In this document: in pieces, positions 7,478 through 16,016 of the stretch
Layout: the number at the start of each line of letters is the position of its first letter
Position numbering within the stretch: the first letter of the stretch is position 1
NCBI GenBank assembly: GCA_947632225.1
Contig: CANROM010000004.1
Location: forward strand, 1-33,193
Length of the DNA stretch: 33,193 nucleotides
Reading direction: 5' to 3'
From: an uncultured Clostridia bacterium
Lineage (GTDB): Bacteria > Bacillota > Clostridia > TANB77 > CAG-465
Position numbers and translations under genes: made by a program
Notes under the pieces: generated by a model
Database searches by the model: none
Told to the model about the DNA's origin: nothing
The model's input: the letters and a program-made list of their open reading frames with translations, nothing else

Positions 7478-8438
7478 ACATGATTACCTTTTTAGGGCTA
7501 ACCACATTCTCAGTAACGAATTTTATTACTTTTCCTCGTTTAAACGTAGCTTCTGAAAATTTAGCTGTTGGATAAGTTGTATTTTCGTTAAGTACGCCTT
7601 TATCATCAAAAACCATACCAGCAGTCGAAGTAATGATAATTCCACCAAGTATTTGTAGTGAGTTTACGTGATAATGACCAAATTGTACAAATCTAATGTT
7701 ATAATTTCTGTTTTCAATTCTTACATTATCTGTTACGTTTTCGAATTGTTGCCACATTTCTTTTTCAATCTTGTATGATTTTGTATAGGCTAGTTTTCCT
7801 GTTCCGTGTTGCATTTTTTTAACAACGCCATGGATAACTAGATTAGCAACAAATTCGTTTATATGGTGAAATTCAACTCCTTTTTCTGCAAGTCCACGTT
7901 GAACTAACACAATTGGGTTAATTGAACCATTTTTTTCAAAAGAAACGTCACGTTCGCCGTTAATACAGTAATACTTAAACTCAGGATACTGAGATAAAAC
8001 TTCTATTGCAACATCAGCTTGCTCTTGAGCTGTCTTAGCTGTTAGATATAAGTCTTGTTTCTTATACTTAGGATGACCTGCACATAAATCTCCAGATATA
8101 TGGACATTTGTATAACCGGCCTCTTTTGCTAAATCAAGAACATATTTTAAAGTGTCCATATCACAGAAAGTACTACCAAAGTAGATATCACTTAATTCAA
8201 GCCATTTTTCTGTGATTGTATCTTTACTAGCAAAAGATATTATCTCATAGTTTTTTTCGTTATATTGAGTTATATAATATGTTTTATTTGATGCATTATA
8301 TTTAATGTTACCGGTGGCTGATATTAATTCGTCCATCTCTTGTTTAGTGAACTCTAATTCTTCAAGTGTACAGGCTTTTACACGCATTTTAGAAAGTGCA
8401 TCTGCAACCTTTTGTGAGGTTAAAAAATCATCTTTCAT
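7476..8438 (-). CDS. Metallophosphoesterase paralogue with degenerate active site
   Basis: A 320-residue protein that aligns along its whole length with the gene just upstream but has lost key metal ligands. The D-x-H motif is SDIYFG (His replaced by Tyr), GDLFDG has become GDLCAG, and GNHD has become GERD. The last motif survives as GHYH. Of the usual calcineurin-type phosphoesterase set, several di-metal ligands are therefore missing, and I infer a weak or dead enzyme, perhaps a regulatory or binding partner of its neighbour. AAGGAGG for this gene lies inside the 3' end region of the upstream gene, 6 bp apart, so the two are translated from one mRNA. The reading frame is intact, so it is being kept. 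Confidence 0.75.
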   Translation of the reverse strand: MKDDFLTSQKVADALSKMRVKACTLEELEFTKQEMDELISATGNIKYNASNKTYYITQYNEKNYEIISFASKDTITEKWLELSDIYFGSTFCDMDTLKYVLDLAKEAGYTNVHISGDLCAGHPKYKKQDLYLTAKTAQEQADVAIEVLSQYPEFKYYCINGERDVSFEKNGSINPIVLVQRGLAEKGVEFHHINEFVANLVIHGVVKKMQHGTGKLAYTKSYKIEKEMWQQFENVTDNVRIENRNYNIRFVQFGHYHVNSLQILGGIIITSTAGMVFDDKGVLNENTTYPTAKFSEATFKRGKVIKFVTENVVSPKKVIM

Positions 8439-8444
8439 ATTATC

Positions 8445-9404
8445 CTATACCTCCTTCTGCCAAGGTGAATAGAATTCTATTTTTTCCTTGACAATTTTAC
8501 CATCAACTATGGTTAAGTCTCTAAACACTCCACCTGTTCTTCCTGAAATTCCCATGCGTTTTTCTAAGTCGCCGTCACGTTGGAAGTTACCAGGCATTAT
8601 AATTGTAACACCGCTCATTGAAAGTGCATAAGTTGTGTGGAAATGTCCTGCTTGAATACTTCTTAAATTGTAGTATTTTCCACCAATGTATACATCGTTT
8701 AAGTTACTTTCAAATACTCTAGACAAATATACTTGAACCTTATATGATGCTGCTCTTGCAGCTCCACCTTGTAAGTGAATCAATCTAAATACAATTCCAG
8801 CATGAACTATATTTCCTTCGTATGCATTTAAATACGTAAATCTCTTACCTGCTTTAGCCATTCTGGCTTCAAGGTATTTGATAGGATCTAGTCCACCTTT
8901 CATGCAAAATGATTGATCATGGTTTCCCATAGTGGCTATATACCAAAAGTCATACTTTTCAAGAATTGCCATAAGTTCTTCAACTTGCTCGATAGCTCTG
9001 TTATTTTTTAAGTTATTTTCTTGTCCTCTGTATACTCCAAAGCCATCAAATAAGTCACCAGAGATATGAACAAATTCTATACCTCTACTTTTAGCCTCTG
9101 ATAGAGTCTTATCTAGTCCTTCTTTATCAAAATTACGACAACCAGTATGCAAATCGGATATTTCAAGAAGTTTTAGCTTTACTTCCTCGTTGCTATTTGC
9201 TGGTTTCTCAGATATTATAATGTACGCTGTTTCTCCATCAGGTACTATATAGTAAACGTAATCCTTAACTCTTGGATCGTATTGTTCTTTTACGCAATAA
9301 CCAATATCTCTCAAGTATATTATATCTTTCATAGTGAGTTTTAATTGTTTTAACGTGAGTTGTTCTTTTTGCATTTTTTTAACAATATTTTTTTGATTTC
9401 TCAT
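8445..9404 (-). CDS. Calcineurin-like metallophosphoesterase
   Basis: A 319-residue metallophosphoesterase with all classical motifs: D-x-H in SDLHTG, GD in GDLFDG, GNHD in MGNHDQS, a later His in IHLQGG and GHFH near residue 253. An N-terminal region of about 70 residues (LTLKQLKLTMKDIIYLRDIG...) precedes the catalytic fold and is shared with the downstream paralogue; it may be a small helix-turn-helix or substrate domain. No signal peptide is present. GAGGAGGG precedes the ATG. First gene of a two-gene operon driven by a consensus promoter. The substrate (nucleotide, phosphoprotein or nucleic acid) cannot be told. Confidence 0.85.
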   Translation of the reverse strand: MRNQKNIVKKMQKEQLTLKQLKLTMKDIIYLRDIGYCVKEQYDPRVKDYVYYIVPDGETAYIIISEKPANSNEEVKLKLLEISDLHTGCRNFDKEGLDKTLSEAKSRGIEFVHISGDLFDGFGVYRGQENNLKNNRAIEQVEELMAILEKYDFWYIATMGNHDQSFCMKGGLDPIKYLEARMAKAGKRFTYLNAYEGNIVHAGIVFRLIHLQGGAARAASYKVQVYLSRVFESNLNDVYIGGKYYNLRSIQAGHFHTTYALSMSGVTIIMPGNFQRDGDLEKRMGISGRTGGVFRDLTIVDGKIVKEKIEFYSPWQKEV

Positions 9405-9487
9405 ATAAATCCCTCCTCATATTAATTTGTAAGGTATTCTCAAGCAAAAAAATATTTTTAACTCATTTTTATATATCAACCACCCTC

Positions 9488-9516
9488 ATTATATAGTAGT
9501 TTTTTGTCGATGTCAA
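9488..9516 (-). promoter_or_regulatory. Consensus sigma-A promoter of the metallophosphoesterase operon
   Basis: On the minus strand, TTGACA, exactly 17 bp and TATAAT lie about 84 bp before the first gene. Both boxes are perfect, suggesting strong constitutive expression. Confidence 0.85.
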
Positions 9517-9551
9517 GAAAAAAAGTAAGATATTTTTTTATAAAAAGTGTC

Positions 9552-9580
9552 TTAACTTTATATAGACTTTATGCTATAAT
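9552..9580 (+). promoter_or_regulatory. Sigma-A promoter of tdk
   Basis: TTAACT, 17 bp and TATAAT lie 26 bp before the start codon. The same TTAACT-N17-TATAAT arrangement recurs at 17493-17521. Confidence 0.75.
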
Positions 9581-9606
9581 CTTGTTGTAATAAGAGGTGA
9601 CAAAAA

Positions 9607-10191
9607 ATGTCAAAATTCTACTTTAGATATGGAGCAATGGGAAGCGGTAAAACTATAGATTTATTAAAGGTAGCATATAATTACAAAGAACGTGGTCAAA
9701 AAGTTGTTATATTTACAGCAAAAATAGACAACAGATATGAAGTAGGAAAAGTAACTACAAGAATTGGAATACAATCTGATGCAATTACTTTTGATAATGA
9801 CACAAATTTTTACAGATATATAAAAAGTTTAGATAAAAAGCCTGACTGTGTTTTAGTTGATGAGGCTCAATTTCTATCAAGAAAACACGTTATGCAGCTA
9901 AGTGATGTTGTAGATATGCTAGAAATACCAGTTATATGTTATGGGCTTCGTTCAGACTTTAGGCTAAATTTTTTTGAAGGAGCTAAAGCACTTATGGAAG
10001 TAGCAGATAAGATTGAAGAAATAAAGACTATATGTGAATGTGGAAAAAAAGCTACTGTGAATATGCGACTAGTAAATGGTATTCCTACAACTTCAGGTGC
10101 ACAGATTTTAATTGGTGGAAATGATTCATACAAAGCTGTATGTAGGAAATGCTATAAAAAACTAACTCATCATGTAGCAGGAATATATTAA
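9607..10191 (+). CDS. tdk: Thymidine kinase (type II)
   Basis: A 194-residue enzyme that phosphorylates thymidine to dTMP with ATP in pyrimidine salvage. The P-loop GAMGSGKT is at residues 10-17, the DEAQF Walker-B/catalytic segment is near residue 88, and the paired cysteines of the structural zinc site appear as CECG and CRKC. The C-terminal lasso region carries NDSYKAVCRKC. The length is normal for the family. Monocistronic: its own promoter, a GAGGTGA ribosome site, and a terminator shared with the convergent ATP-grasp gene. Confidence 0.95.
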   Translation: MSKFYFRYGAMGSGKTIDLLKVAYNYKERGQKVVIFTAKIDNRYEVGKVTTRIGIQSDAITFDNDTNFYRYIKSLDKKPDCVLVDEAQFLSRKHVMQLSDVVDMLEIPVICYGLRSDFRLNFFEGAKALMEVADKIEEIKTICECGKKATVNMRLVNGIPTTSGAQILIGGNDSYKAVCRKCYKKLTHHVAGIY

Positions 10192-10197
10192 AAGATA

Positions 10198-10224
10198 AAG
10201 CACTCTTTATATTAAAGAGTGCTT
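10198..10224. terminator. Terminator shared by tdk and the convergent ATP-grasp gene
   Basis: A 12-bp near-perfect stem AAGCACTCTTTA / TAAAGAGTGCTT with a 3-nt loop. The T-tail is weak on both sides, but the stem is long and lies between converging genes. Confidence 0.7.
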
Positions 10225-10229
10225 CTATA

Positions 10230-11288
10230 TTATTTCCAAGCGTTTACGTCACGTAATATTTTTCTTAATTTTTTTCCAAACATCTGTTGAAGTACAAATC
10301 CACCTTCACCATTGGCCTCGACCATAACCCATTTACCATCCTGCAATGCAAAGTCCCAGCTTATATATGGATAATCTTTTACTTGTGTGCCTAAATCTTT
10401 TACTATCTCTTTTAATTTATCCCATTCTGGTATTTGAAATCCCGGTATGCATACACCTGTATCTGGATGTAAAATGCATTTCTCTCCTCTTTCAGTTTTA
10501 CCAATACTGTATATAATTCCAGTATCTATATCTATAGAGCCTACAACACCTCCAGCACTGGCATTATCTACAACGGATCCACCTCTCCCCATCCTTACAA
10601 CTGCAAATAGTATATTTACCTTCTTTTCCTTAATATACGTTGCAATTCTTATTGTATTTACTGATTGAGGGTGTAATCTTGCCATACGTTCATCTTGCCT
10701 TATTAGCTCTTCAAGTACAAATCTTCCTCCACATATATAATTCCATATTTCATTTTGGTCATCTTTTTCTAAATCTACTACTCTAATACCATAGCCTTGA
10801 CTTGTATCAAAAGGCTTTATTATATATTTAGTATGCCTTTTACAAAAATCTAAAAATTCATTTTTAGATTCCTCGCCCTTAATATATATCATCTCTCTAC
10901 CATAATACTTTTTGAATTTTTGATAGCACTTGTATTTATCTGTTAATGTTTGTTTAAATTCTAAATGTGGTAAGCTATACATAAACTCGTATCTTTCTAC
11001 ATTTCCAACAAATTGTTTTCTTCCATAGTCTGATAAATTTTCAAAATCATATAAAAAATATTCTATTGGTTTTATTTTATAATGCAATAGTGAAAAGTAA
11101 AAATCTTTTCTTAAGAAATCTGCAAGTTTTTTATCTTTTTCAAACTCTTCACCTCTATACTCTTTCAATAGCTTATTAAAAAGCTCATCGCTATCTTCAT
11201 TTAATACTTTAGAAATAACATTTCTTCTTGCTAAAACTTTTGCCACATTTTTATTTTTACTTAGTTCATAAATTTTTTCTTTCTTCAT
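10230..11288 (-). CDS. Sugar-transfer-associated ATP-grasp protein
   Basis: A 352-residue ATP-grasp enzyme. Visible landmarks are the nucleotide-binding region IIKPFDTSQGYGIRVVDL, then FVLEELIRQDE, HPQSVNTIRIATY, the GRGGSVVDNASAGG loop, and the C-terminal metal site WDFALQDGKWVMVEANGEGG. The HPxSVNTIR and DN(A/C)SxGG blocks are typical of the ATP-grasp family found with capsule or teichoic-acid-type sugar transfer genes, which joins a carboxylate to an amine or similar group. The start is preceded by GAGGGAA. A paralogue of the same family is transcribed divergently from the shared intergenic region. Exact substrates are unknown. Confidence 0.8.
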   Translation of the reverse strand: MKKEKIYELSKNKNVAKVLARRNVISKVLNEDSDELFNKLLKEYRGEEFEKDKKLADFLRKDFYFSLLHYKIKPIEYFLYDFENLSDYGRKQFVGNVERYEFMYSLPHLEFKQTLTDKYKCYQKFKKYYGREMIYIKGEESKNEFLDFCKRHTKYIIKPFDTSQGYGIRVVDLEKDDQNEIWNYICGGRFVLEELIRQDERMARLHPQSVNTIRIATYIKEKKVNILFAVVRMGRGGSVVDNASAGGVVGSIDIDTGIIYSIGKTERGEKCILHPDTGVCIPGFQIPEWDKLKEIVKDLGTQVKDYPYISWDFALQDGKWVMVEANGEGGFVLQQMFGKKLRKILRDVNAWK

Positions 11289-11316
11289 ATCTATTATGTT
11301 CCCTCACATATTTCAC

Positions 11317-11345
11317 ATTATATATCTTTTTGTTTGAAAAAACAA
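11317..11345 (-). promoter_or_regulatory. Sigma-A-like promoter of the minus-strand ATP-grasp gene
   Basis: On the minus strand, TTGTTT, 17 bp and TATAAT lie about 28 bp before the start codon. Confidence 0.6.
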
Positions 11346-11399
11346 CAAAATCTATTTTAGTACTTTTATTGCTTAACAATTTTAAAATTTGCTAATATA

Positions 11400-11408
11400 T
11401 GTTATAAT
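11400..11408 (+). promoter_or_regulatory. Extended -10 promoter of the plus-strand ATP-grasp gene
   Basis: TGTTATAAT is a perfect -10 with the TG extension. No good -35 is seen at 16-18 bp. It lies 23 bp before the start codon. Confidence 0.55.
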
Positions 11409-11431
11409 CTATATATCTTGGAGGTATAGTT

Positions 11432-12538
11432 ATGGGAATGTTATATTATAGGCTATCTAAATTCATTAAAGAGAAAATTGGAAAGCATATAGATAAAAAA
11501 ACAGCCAAATTAAAGAAAAAAATGGAAAAGCAACATAACATCAGTGACTGGTGGTTCTGTGTTGTATGTGCTAAAAAATATAAAAAGGTGCACTTCTTAG
11601 ATAGAATTAAAATGTACTTACACGGATTTAACAGTGACCAATATGTAAATTATCACTTAGATAAAAATAATTATAAAGACTATCTTACAGATGTTCAAAG
11701 ATGGAAATCTAGAAAAATAAATGGAGATTACAATATTGTATTAGATGATAAGAGACTTTTTTATGAGACATTCTCAAAACATTTAAAAGTTCCTAAAACA
11801 TTACTATTTATTAAAGATGATAAAATATATGATTATGAAACTAATGAATTAAAAGATGTAAAATATGTCATTGAACTTCTAAAGTCACATAAAGGTTTAG
11901 CTTTTAAAGAAATTTCTAATGGTGGTGGCAGCGGAATTAACATACTTAAATATGTAGAAGATAAATATTATATAAATAACAAAGAAGTTGACTACGACGA
12001 AGTTTCTTCATACATATCTTATATAAGGAATAACCTAGTAACAGAATATGCATTTCAACATGAGTATTCAAATAAAATATATAGCAGCGCAATAAATACT
12101 CTTAGAATAGTAACTATACAAACAGAAGAAAATGGGGCAATAGTACCACTAGCAATGCACAGATTTGGTACCAATGAATCTGGTCAAGTAGATAATGCTT
12201 GTAGTGGTGGTATCTTCTGCCCAGTAGATATTAGAACTGGTGAAATTGGACAGGCAATGAGCTATAGAAATAATGACGTACTAGATGTTCATCCTGACAC
12301 AAAGGAACAAATCGCAGGAATTATAGTACCTAATTTTGATAAAATAAAGCAAAAGTTAATAGACGTTGCAAACAAGTTTCCATACATAAATTTTGTTGCT
12401 TGGGATGTTGTAGTTACAGACGACAATGATTTTTGGGTATTAGAAGGAAATACTTCAACTGGTTTTGGATTTTTCCAATGCTTTAAACCATATAAAAATA
12501 CAGAACTTGGAAAATGGTATGAATCTAAAGGAATATAA
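11432..12538 (+). CDS. Sugar-transfer-associated ATP-grasp protein (paralogue)
   Basis: A 368-residue protein related to the divergent gene 10230-11288. Shared blocks include KGLAFKEISNGGGSGINIL (nucleotide lid), SSAINTLRIVTIQT, VDNACSGG, a DVHPDTKEQIAGI segment matching ILHPDTGVCIPGF in the partner, and VAWDVVVTDDNDFWVLEGNT at the metal site. A lysine-rich N-terminus of about 35 residues is followed by a Trp-containing region; there is no clear signal peptide. GGAGG is well placed. The two paralogues differ strongly in sequence, so they probably act on different substrates or form a heteromer. Cell-surface sugar or polymer modification is an inference from the family. Confidence 0.8.
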   Translation: MGMLYYRLSKFIKEKIGKHIDKKTAKLKKKMEKQHNISDWWFCVVCAKKYKKVHFLDRIKMYLHGFNSDQYVNYHLDKNNYKDYLTDVQRWKSRKINGDYNIVLDDKRLFYETFSKHLKVPKTLLFIKDDKIYDYETNELKDVKYVIELLKSHKGLAFKEISNGGGSGINILKYVEDKYYINNKEVDYDEVSSYISYIRNNLVTEYAFQHEYSNKIYSSAINTLRIVTIQTEENGAIVPLAMHRFGTNESGQVDNACSGGIFCPVDIRTGEIGQAMSYRNNDVLDVHPDTKEQIAGIIVPNFDKIKQKLIDVANKFPYINFVAWDVVVTDDNDFWVLEGNTSTGFGFFQCFKPYKNTELGKWYESKGI

Positions 12539-12568
12539 AAAAAGCTTGAATTAGTTCAAGCTTTTTTT
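12537..12568. terminator. Bidirectional terminator between convergent genes
   Basis: The symmetrical sequence AAAAAAAGCTTGAA, TTAG loop and TTCAAGCTTTTTTT gives a 14-bp stem including A/T tracts. It works for the ATP-grasp gene (plus) and the GDPD gene (minus). Confidence 0.85.
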
Positions 12569-13289
12569 ATTTTACTGTTTCTTCATTTTCAAATATTATC
12601 ATATCACAGCTATTTTTTACTTTTTCAAGTTCTTCTTTATTACGTATAGTCCAAACAGCTACATATCTATTCTTCTTTTTTTGCTTATTATAAAACTTCT
12701 CATCTACATCTAAATATTGATAAGAAATAAAGTTTGGTTTAGTAAATACATTAAATACCATATTACCTAGTAATATTTTCATAATTCTTCCCTTTATTTC
12801 TTTTACATTTTTACCAGAAAGCTGTCCTCTAACGATATGTGGAGCATTTTTCTTTAACCAATATACGACTCTTGGGTCAAAGGACTTTATTACATAGTCA
12901 CCTTCATATTTATCCAACATTTTTACTAGTTTTTCCATTAACTCCTTGTATCTTGGTGTCTTCTTTATTTCTATCATAAGACCAACTCTACCATTTATAC
13001 ACATAAGAACGTCTTCAAATGTTGGTATTTTATTCTCAGTTCCAAGTAGTTTTAACTGCTTTAGCTCTTTAAGCTCAAATGTAGTTATATCTCCTTTTAT
13101 ACCAGTTACTCTTTTTAGATTATCATCATGAAATACTACTATATATCCATCTTTAGTTAAATTTAAATCTAACTCTATTGCATATCCTTTTTCTGCAGCA
13201 GCCTCAAAAGCTTTAATTGAATTTTCTGGTATATCTGTTTTATTACATAAGCCTCTATGAGCTACATACCTAAAATTTTCAATATTCAT
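12567..13289 (-). CDS. Glycerophosphodiester phosphodiesterase family protein
   Basis: A 240-residue GDPD-family TIM-barrel enzyme, which hydrolyses glycerophosphodiesters to glycerol-3-phosphate and an alcohol. The active-site blocks are at the expected places: HRGLCNKTDIPENS (first catalytic His and Asn) near residue 11, AIELDLNLTKDG (Glu and Asp metal ligands) near 36, and VVFHDDNLKRVTG (second catalytic His) near 50. No signal peptide, so a cytoplasmic form. AAGGAGG precedes the ATG. It starts 11 bp after ksgA and is read with it, although nothing links the two functions. Confidence 0.9.
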   Translation of the reverse strand: MNIENFRYVAHRGLCNKTDIPENSIKAFEAAAEKGYAIELDLNLTKDGYIVVFHDDNLKRVTGIKGDITTFELKELKQLKLLGTENKIPTFEDVLMCINGRVGLMIEIKKTPRYKELMEKLVKMLDKYEGDYVIKSFDPRVVYWLKKNAPHIVRGQLSGKNVKEIKGRIMKILLGNMVFNVFTKPNFISYQYLDVDEKFYNKQKKKNRYVAVWTIRNKEELEKVKNSCDMIIFENEETVK

Positions 13290-13300
13290 ATATTTCCTCC

Positions 13301-14155
13301 TTATATTGAATTTGCGATATTTACAAAATCATCTATATCTAGTTGCTCTGCTCTTGTGTTAAAATCTATATTGCATCTATTAAAAAGTTCTTCAATGTCA
13401 CTTTTACTCATTTGGTTAAATTTACTTGCCTCTAGTGAGTTAATCATTTTCTTTCTTCTCTGAGCAAAAGCCTTATGTATAAGTTCAAAGAAAATCTTTT
13501 CATTTTTTACACTATACTTTCTTTCCTTCTTCAAAGTAATTACAGCAGACGTTACATCAGGAGATGGAATAAAGCTAGAATTAGGTACTTCTATCTCAAT
13601 GCTTGCATTGGAAAAATACCTAACCATTAAAGTAAGTATGCCAAATTCCTTACTTTTTGGCTCTGCTACCATACGACTAGCGACTTCTTTTTGCACCATT
13701 ACAGTTATATCTGATATTGTATTTTCATCTTCAAGTAACTTAAAAATAATAGGTGTAGTAATGTAATATGGTAAATTTGCTACCACTTTTACACTACTAA
13801 ATTCTATATTATTTTCCTGCTGTATCTCTTTAACCACACTATCTATATTTACTTTTAATATATCTTCATTTAGCAAAGTATAATTTGTTCTATCTTTAAA
13901 TCTATCTTGTATAACTTCAATCATTTTAGGATCTATTTCAACAAGTAAAGCATATTTTGCATTATCTAGCAAATACTCAGTAAGATTTCCAAGTCCTGGG
14001 CCTATCTCTATAACTAGATCTTCTTTTGTAACCCCTGACGCCCTCACAATTTGTTCTAAAATGTTGTCGTCTACTAAAAAATTCTGTCCATATCTTTTAT
14101 TTGCCCTAATATCGAATCTGTTCATTATACTTTTAGTTTTATTTAATGTATTCAT
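13301..14155 (-). CDS. rsmA: 16S rRNA (adenine-1518/1519) dimethyltransferase KsgA
   Basis: A 284-residue SAM-dependent methyltransferase that dimethylates the two adjacent adenines in the last hairpin of 16S rRNA. The start region RANKRYGQNFLVDD, the SAM motif EIGPGLGNLT (about residue 46) and the catalytic NLPYYITTP (about 126) are all canonical. KAFAQRRKKMINSL near the C-terminus is also typical. AAAGGAG precedes the ATG. It follows a YabE-like gene, as in Bacillus, but rnmV, which usually lies between the two, is absent here. A terminator separates it from that gene, so read-through or a local promoter is needed. Confidence 0.95.
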   Translation of the reverse strand: MNTLNKTKSIMNRFDIRANKRYGQNFLVDDNILEQIVRASGVTKEDLVIEIGPGLGNLTEYLLDNAKYALLVEIDPKMIEVIQDRFKDRTNYTLLNEDILKVNIDSVVKEIQQENNIEFSSVKVVANLPYYITTPIIFKLLEDENTISDITVMVQKEVASRMVAEPKSKEFGILTLMVRYFSNASIEIEVPNSSFIPSPDVTSAVITLKKERKYSVKNEKIFFELIHKAFAQRRKKMINSLEASKFNQMSKSDIEELFNRCNIDFNTRAEQLDIDDFVNIANSI

Positions 14156-14174
14156 ATTACTCCTTTAAATGTAT

Positions 14175-14205
14175 ATAAAGTAAAAGAATAGCCTAAGCTA
14201 TTCTT
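14175..14205 (-). terminator. Terminator of the G5/transglycosylase gene
   Basis: On the minus strand a 9-bp stem AAGAATAGC / GCTATTCTT with a CTTA-type 4-nt loop is followed by TTTTACTTT. It ends just before the ksgA ribosome site, so it may be partial. Confidence 0.65.
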
Positions 14206-14211
14206 CATAAT

Positions 14212-15267
14212 CTATATTGAACCAGTATTTATTAGTCTTTCCCTTGTTGCTAAAACGTTATTACTGTATGCTCTGTCAATTATTCCCTGACTATAGCAGT
14301 TGTTATAATATGCTCCCTCACCCATGTTATATGAGTTTAGGGCATATACTATCTGTGTCTGATAATCTGAAGTTTTAGTAGCAGCTATTCCCATGTAAAT
14401 GCTTAACATATACGCACCAGCAGTCATGTTATCATAGGGATCAAATAAATCTGTTATTCCTAATTTTGAGTTTAGGTTATAATAGTTAGATGCAGCTATT
14501 TGACAAAGTCCATAAGCATATCCACTAGAAACACTAGGATTAAATCCACTTTCTCTAAACATCAATGCTATAAACAATGGATAATCTACTCCATATCTTT
14601 TACAAAGATTATATGCATATTGTTGTTGTTCAACAGGAAGTGCTATGTTATATGCTACAAAGCCTCCATCTACAACTTGTGAACTGATTGATGTAACTAC
14701 ACTACTTCTTGATACTTTTGTTCCTACTTCTACTACTCTATTTTGTGCCTGAGCTAAAACTCTAGACTTTATTTCATCTTTTTGTATTACTTTATTTTCT
14801 TTAGATTTTACTATATAACTTATTTCTTTTGATCCATCTACGCCCTCTTGTAATACCTGTGTTGTCCCAGATTCTACGTCTGCGTTATTTACTGTTTCTT
14901 CTTCAAATGGTATTGTGTGTATTTCTTCTTTAACACTAGCTATTATTGGAGCATATGACTCTCTAATACTCTCAATATCAAAAGAGCCCTCGTTATCTGA
15001 CGAAATTGCTATTGTCATTCCGTTTAGTAATCTTGAATCTTTTGATGGTTCTATGTTTGTAGTCTCGCCTAAGTATATCTTGTTTTGTAGTAAAAAGGCT
15101 TCTACAGAACTAGCTAATGTCTTTATACTTATAACATTACCATAGTAATTTAGTGTTATTGTCTTAAGTTGAGTTGTTATTGCAAGTAATCCGGCTGTAG
15201 CAAATATTAGAACTAGACTTACAGCTGTAAGAATCTTTCTTAATATATATGCTTTATCTTCTTCCAC
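14212..15267 (-). CDS. YabE-like cell-wall protein: DUF348-G5-lytic transglycosylase
   Basis: A 351-residue exported wall protein. Order of parts: N-terminal membrane anchor (LVLIFATAGLLAITT, about 16-30); one DUF348-type repeat (KTITLNYYGNVISIKTLASS...); a G5 domain around residues 115-170 (TIPFEEETVNNADVESGTTQVLQEGVDGSKEISY); and a C-terminal SLT-type transglycosylase domain with the catalytic Glu in ALMFRESGFNPSVSS and the downstream GLCQI and LNSYNMG blocks. B. subtilis YabE has a resuscitation-factor-like C-terminus instead, so this is a variant with a different hydrolase head. It should cleave peptidoglycan glycan strands. The start is GTG, with AGGAGG 8 nt upstream and a perfect promoter. 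Confidence 0.88.
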   Translation of the reverse strand: MEEDKAYILRKILTAVSLVLIFATAGLLAITTQLKTITLNYYGNVISIKTLASSVEAFLLQNKIYLGETTNIEPSKDSRLLNGMTIAISSDNEGSFDIESIRESYAPIIASVKEEIHTIPFEEETVNNADVESGTTQVLQEGVDGSKEISYIVKSKENKVIQKDEIKSRVLAQAQNRVVEVGTKVSRSSVVTSISSQVVDGGFVAYNIALPVEQQQYAYNLCKRYGVDYPLFIALMFRESGFNPSVSSGYAYGLCQIAASNYYNLNSKLGITDLFDPYDNMTAGAYMLSIYMGIAATKTSDYQTQIVYALNSYNMGEGAYYNNCYSQGIIDRAYSNNVLATRERLINTGSI

Positions 15268-15299
15268 TAAAATTCCTCCTAAGATTATTTAACATTGTA

Positions 15300-15328
15300 A
15301 TTATACTATATAATATATTCTTTGTCAA
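15300..15328 (-). promoter_or_regulatory. Consensus sigma-A promoter of the G5/transglycosylase gene
   Basis: On the minus strand TTGACA, 17 bp, TATAAT; both boxes perfect. The start codon lies about 33 bp downstream. Confidence 0.85.
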
Positions 15329-15391
15329 ATTTTTATTACTCCCACGGGCTGTCCACTTGTATTTCAAATATGTTATACTTTTTTATTTTTA

Positions 15392-15420
15392 TTGCAAATA
15401 CTTAAATTTAATGATACAAT
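15392..15420 (+). promoter_or_regulatory. Sigma-A-like promoter of lemA-htpX
   Basis: TTGCAA, 17 bp and TACAAT lie 33 bp before lemA. Confidence 0.65.
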
Positions 15421-15452
15421 GTTTGTATGCATAAATAAGGAGGTATATTTTT

Positions 15453-16001
15453 ATGTGGATTATAATTTTAGTAGGAGTAATACTAGTAATAATTTTAGCT
15501 ATTGTTGGTGTATACAACAACCTAGTATCACTTAAGATGAGAGTAAAAAATGCTTGGGCACAAATTGACACTCAATTAAAAAGAAGATTTGACTTAATAC
15601 CAAATCTAGTTGAGACTGTTAAAGGATATACAAAACATGAGCAAGAAACTCTTGAAAAAGTTATTGCTGCAAGAAACACATACGTTACAGCTACATCTGT
15701 TGAAGATAAAGCTGCAGCTAACAATCAATTGACAGCAACATTAAAAAATCTATTTGCTTTATCTGAAGCTTATCCAGATTTAAAAGCAAACGAGAATTTC
15801 ATGCAATTACAAACTGAGCTTACTGGAACAGAAGATAAAATTGCTTATTCAAGACAATTTTACAATGATACTGTTCAAATGTACAACACAGCTATAATGA
15901 GATTCCCATCTAATATAATTGCAGGAATGTTCAATTTTAAAGAAGAGCCATTCTTCCAAATTTCAGAAGCAGAAAAAGAACCAGTTAAAGTACAATTCTA
16001 A
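15453..16001 (+). CDS. lemA: LemA family membrane protein
   Basis: A 182-residue LemA protein. One N-terminal membrane helix ([19 protein letters not shown]) is followed by the family signature [19 protein letters not shown] and [19 protein letters not shown], then a long helical domain ending in [11 protein letters not shown]. The soluble domain is exposed outside the membrane in this family. Its role is poorly known. It is commonly paired with an HtpX-type protease, and here htpX starts 15 bp downstream, so they are co-transcribed. AAGGAGG precedes the ATG. Confidence 0.93.
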   Translation: MWIIILVGVILVIILAIVGVYNNLVSLKMRVKNAWAQIDTQLKRRFDLIPNLVETVKGYTKHEQETLEKVIAARNTYVTATSVEDKAAANNQLTATLKNLFALSEAYPDLKANENFMQLQTELTGTEDKIAYSRQFYNDTVQMYNTAIMRFPSNIIAGMFNFKEEPFFQISEAEKEPVKVQF

Positions 16002-16016
16002 AAGTGAGGAAAAATT

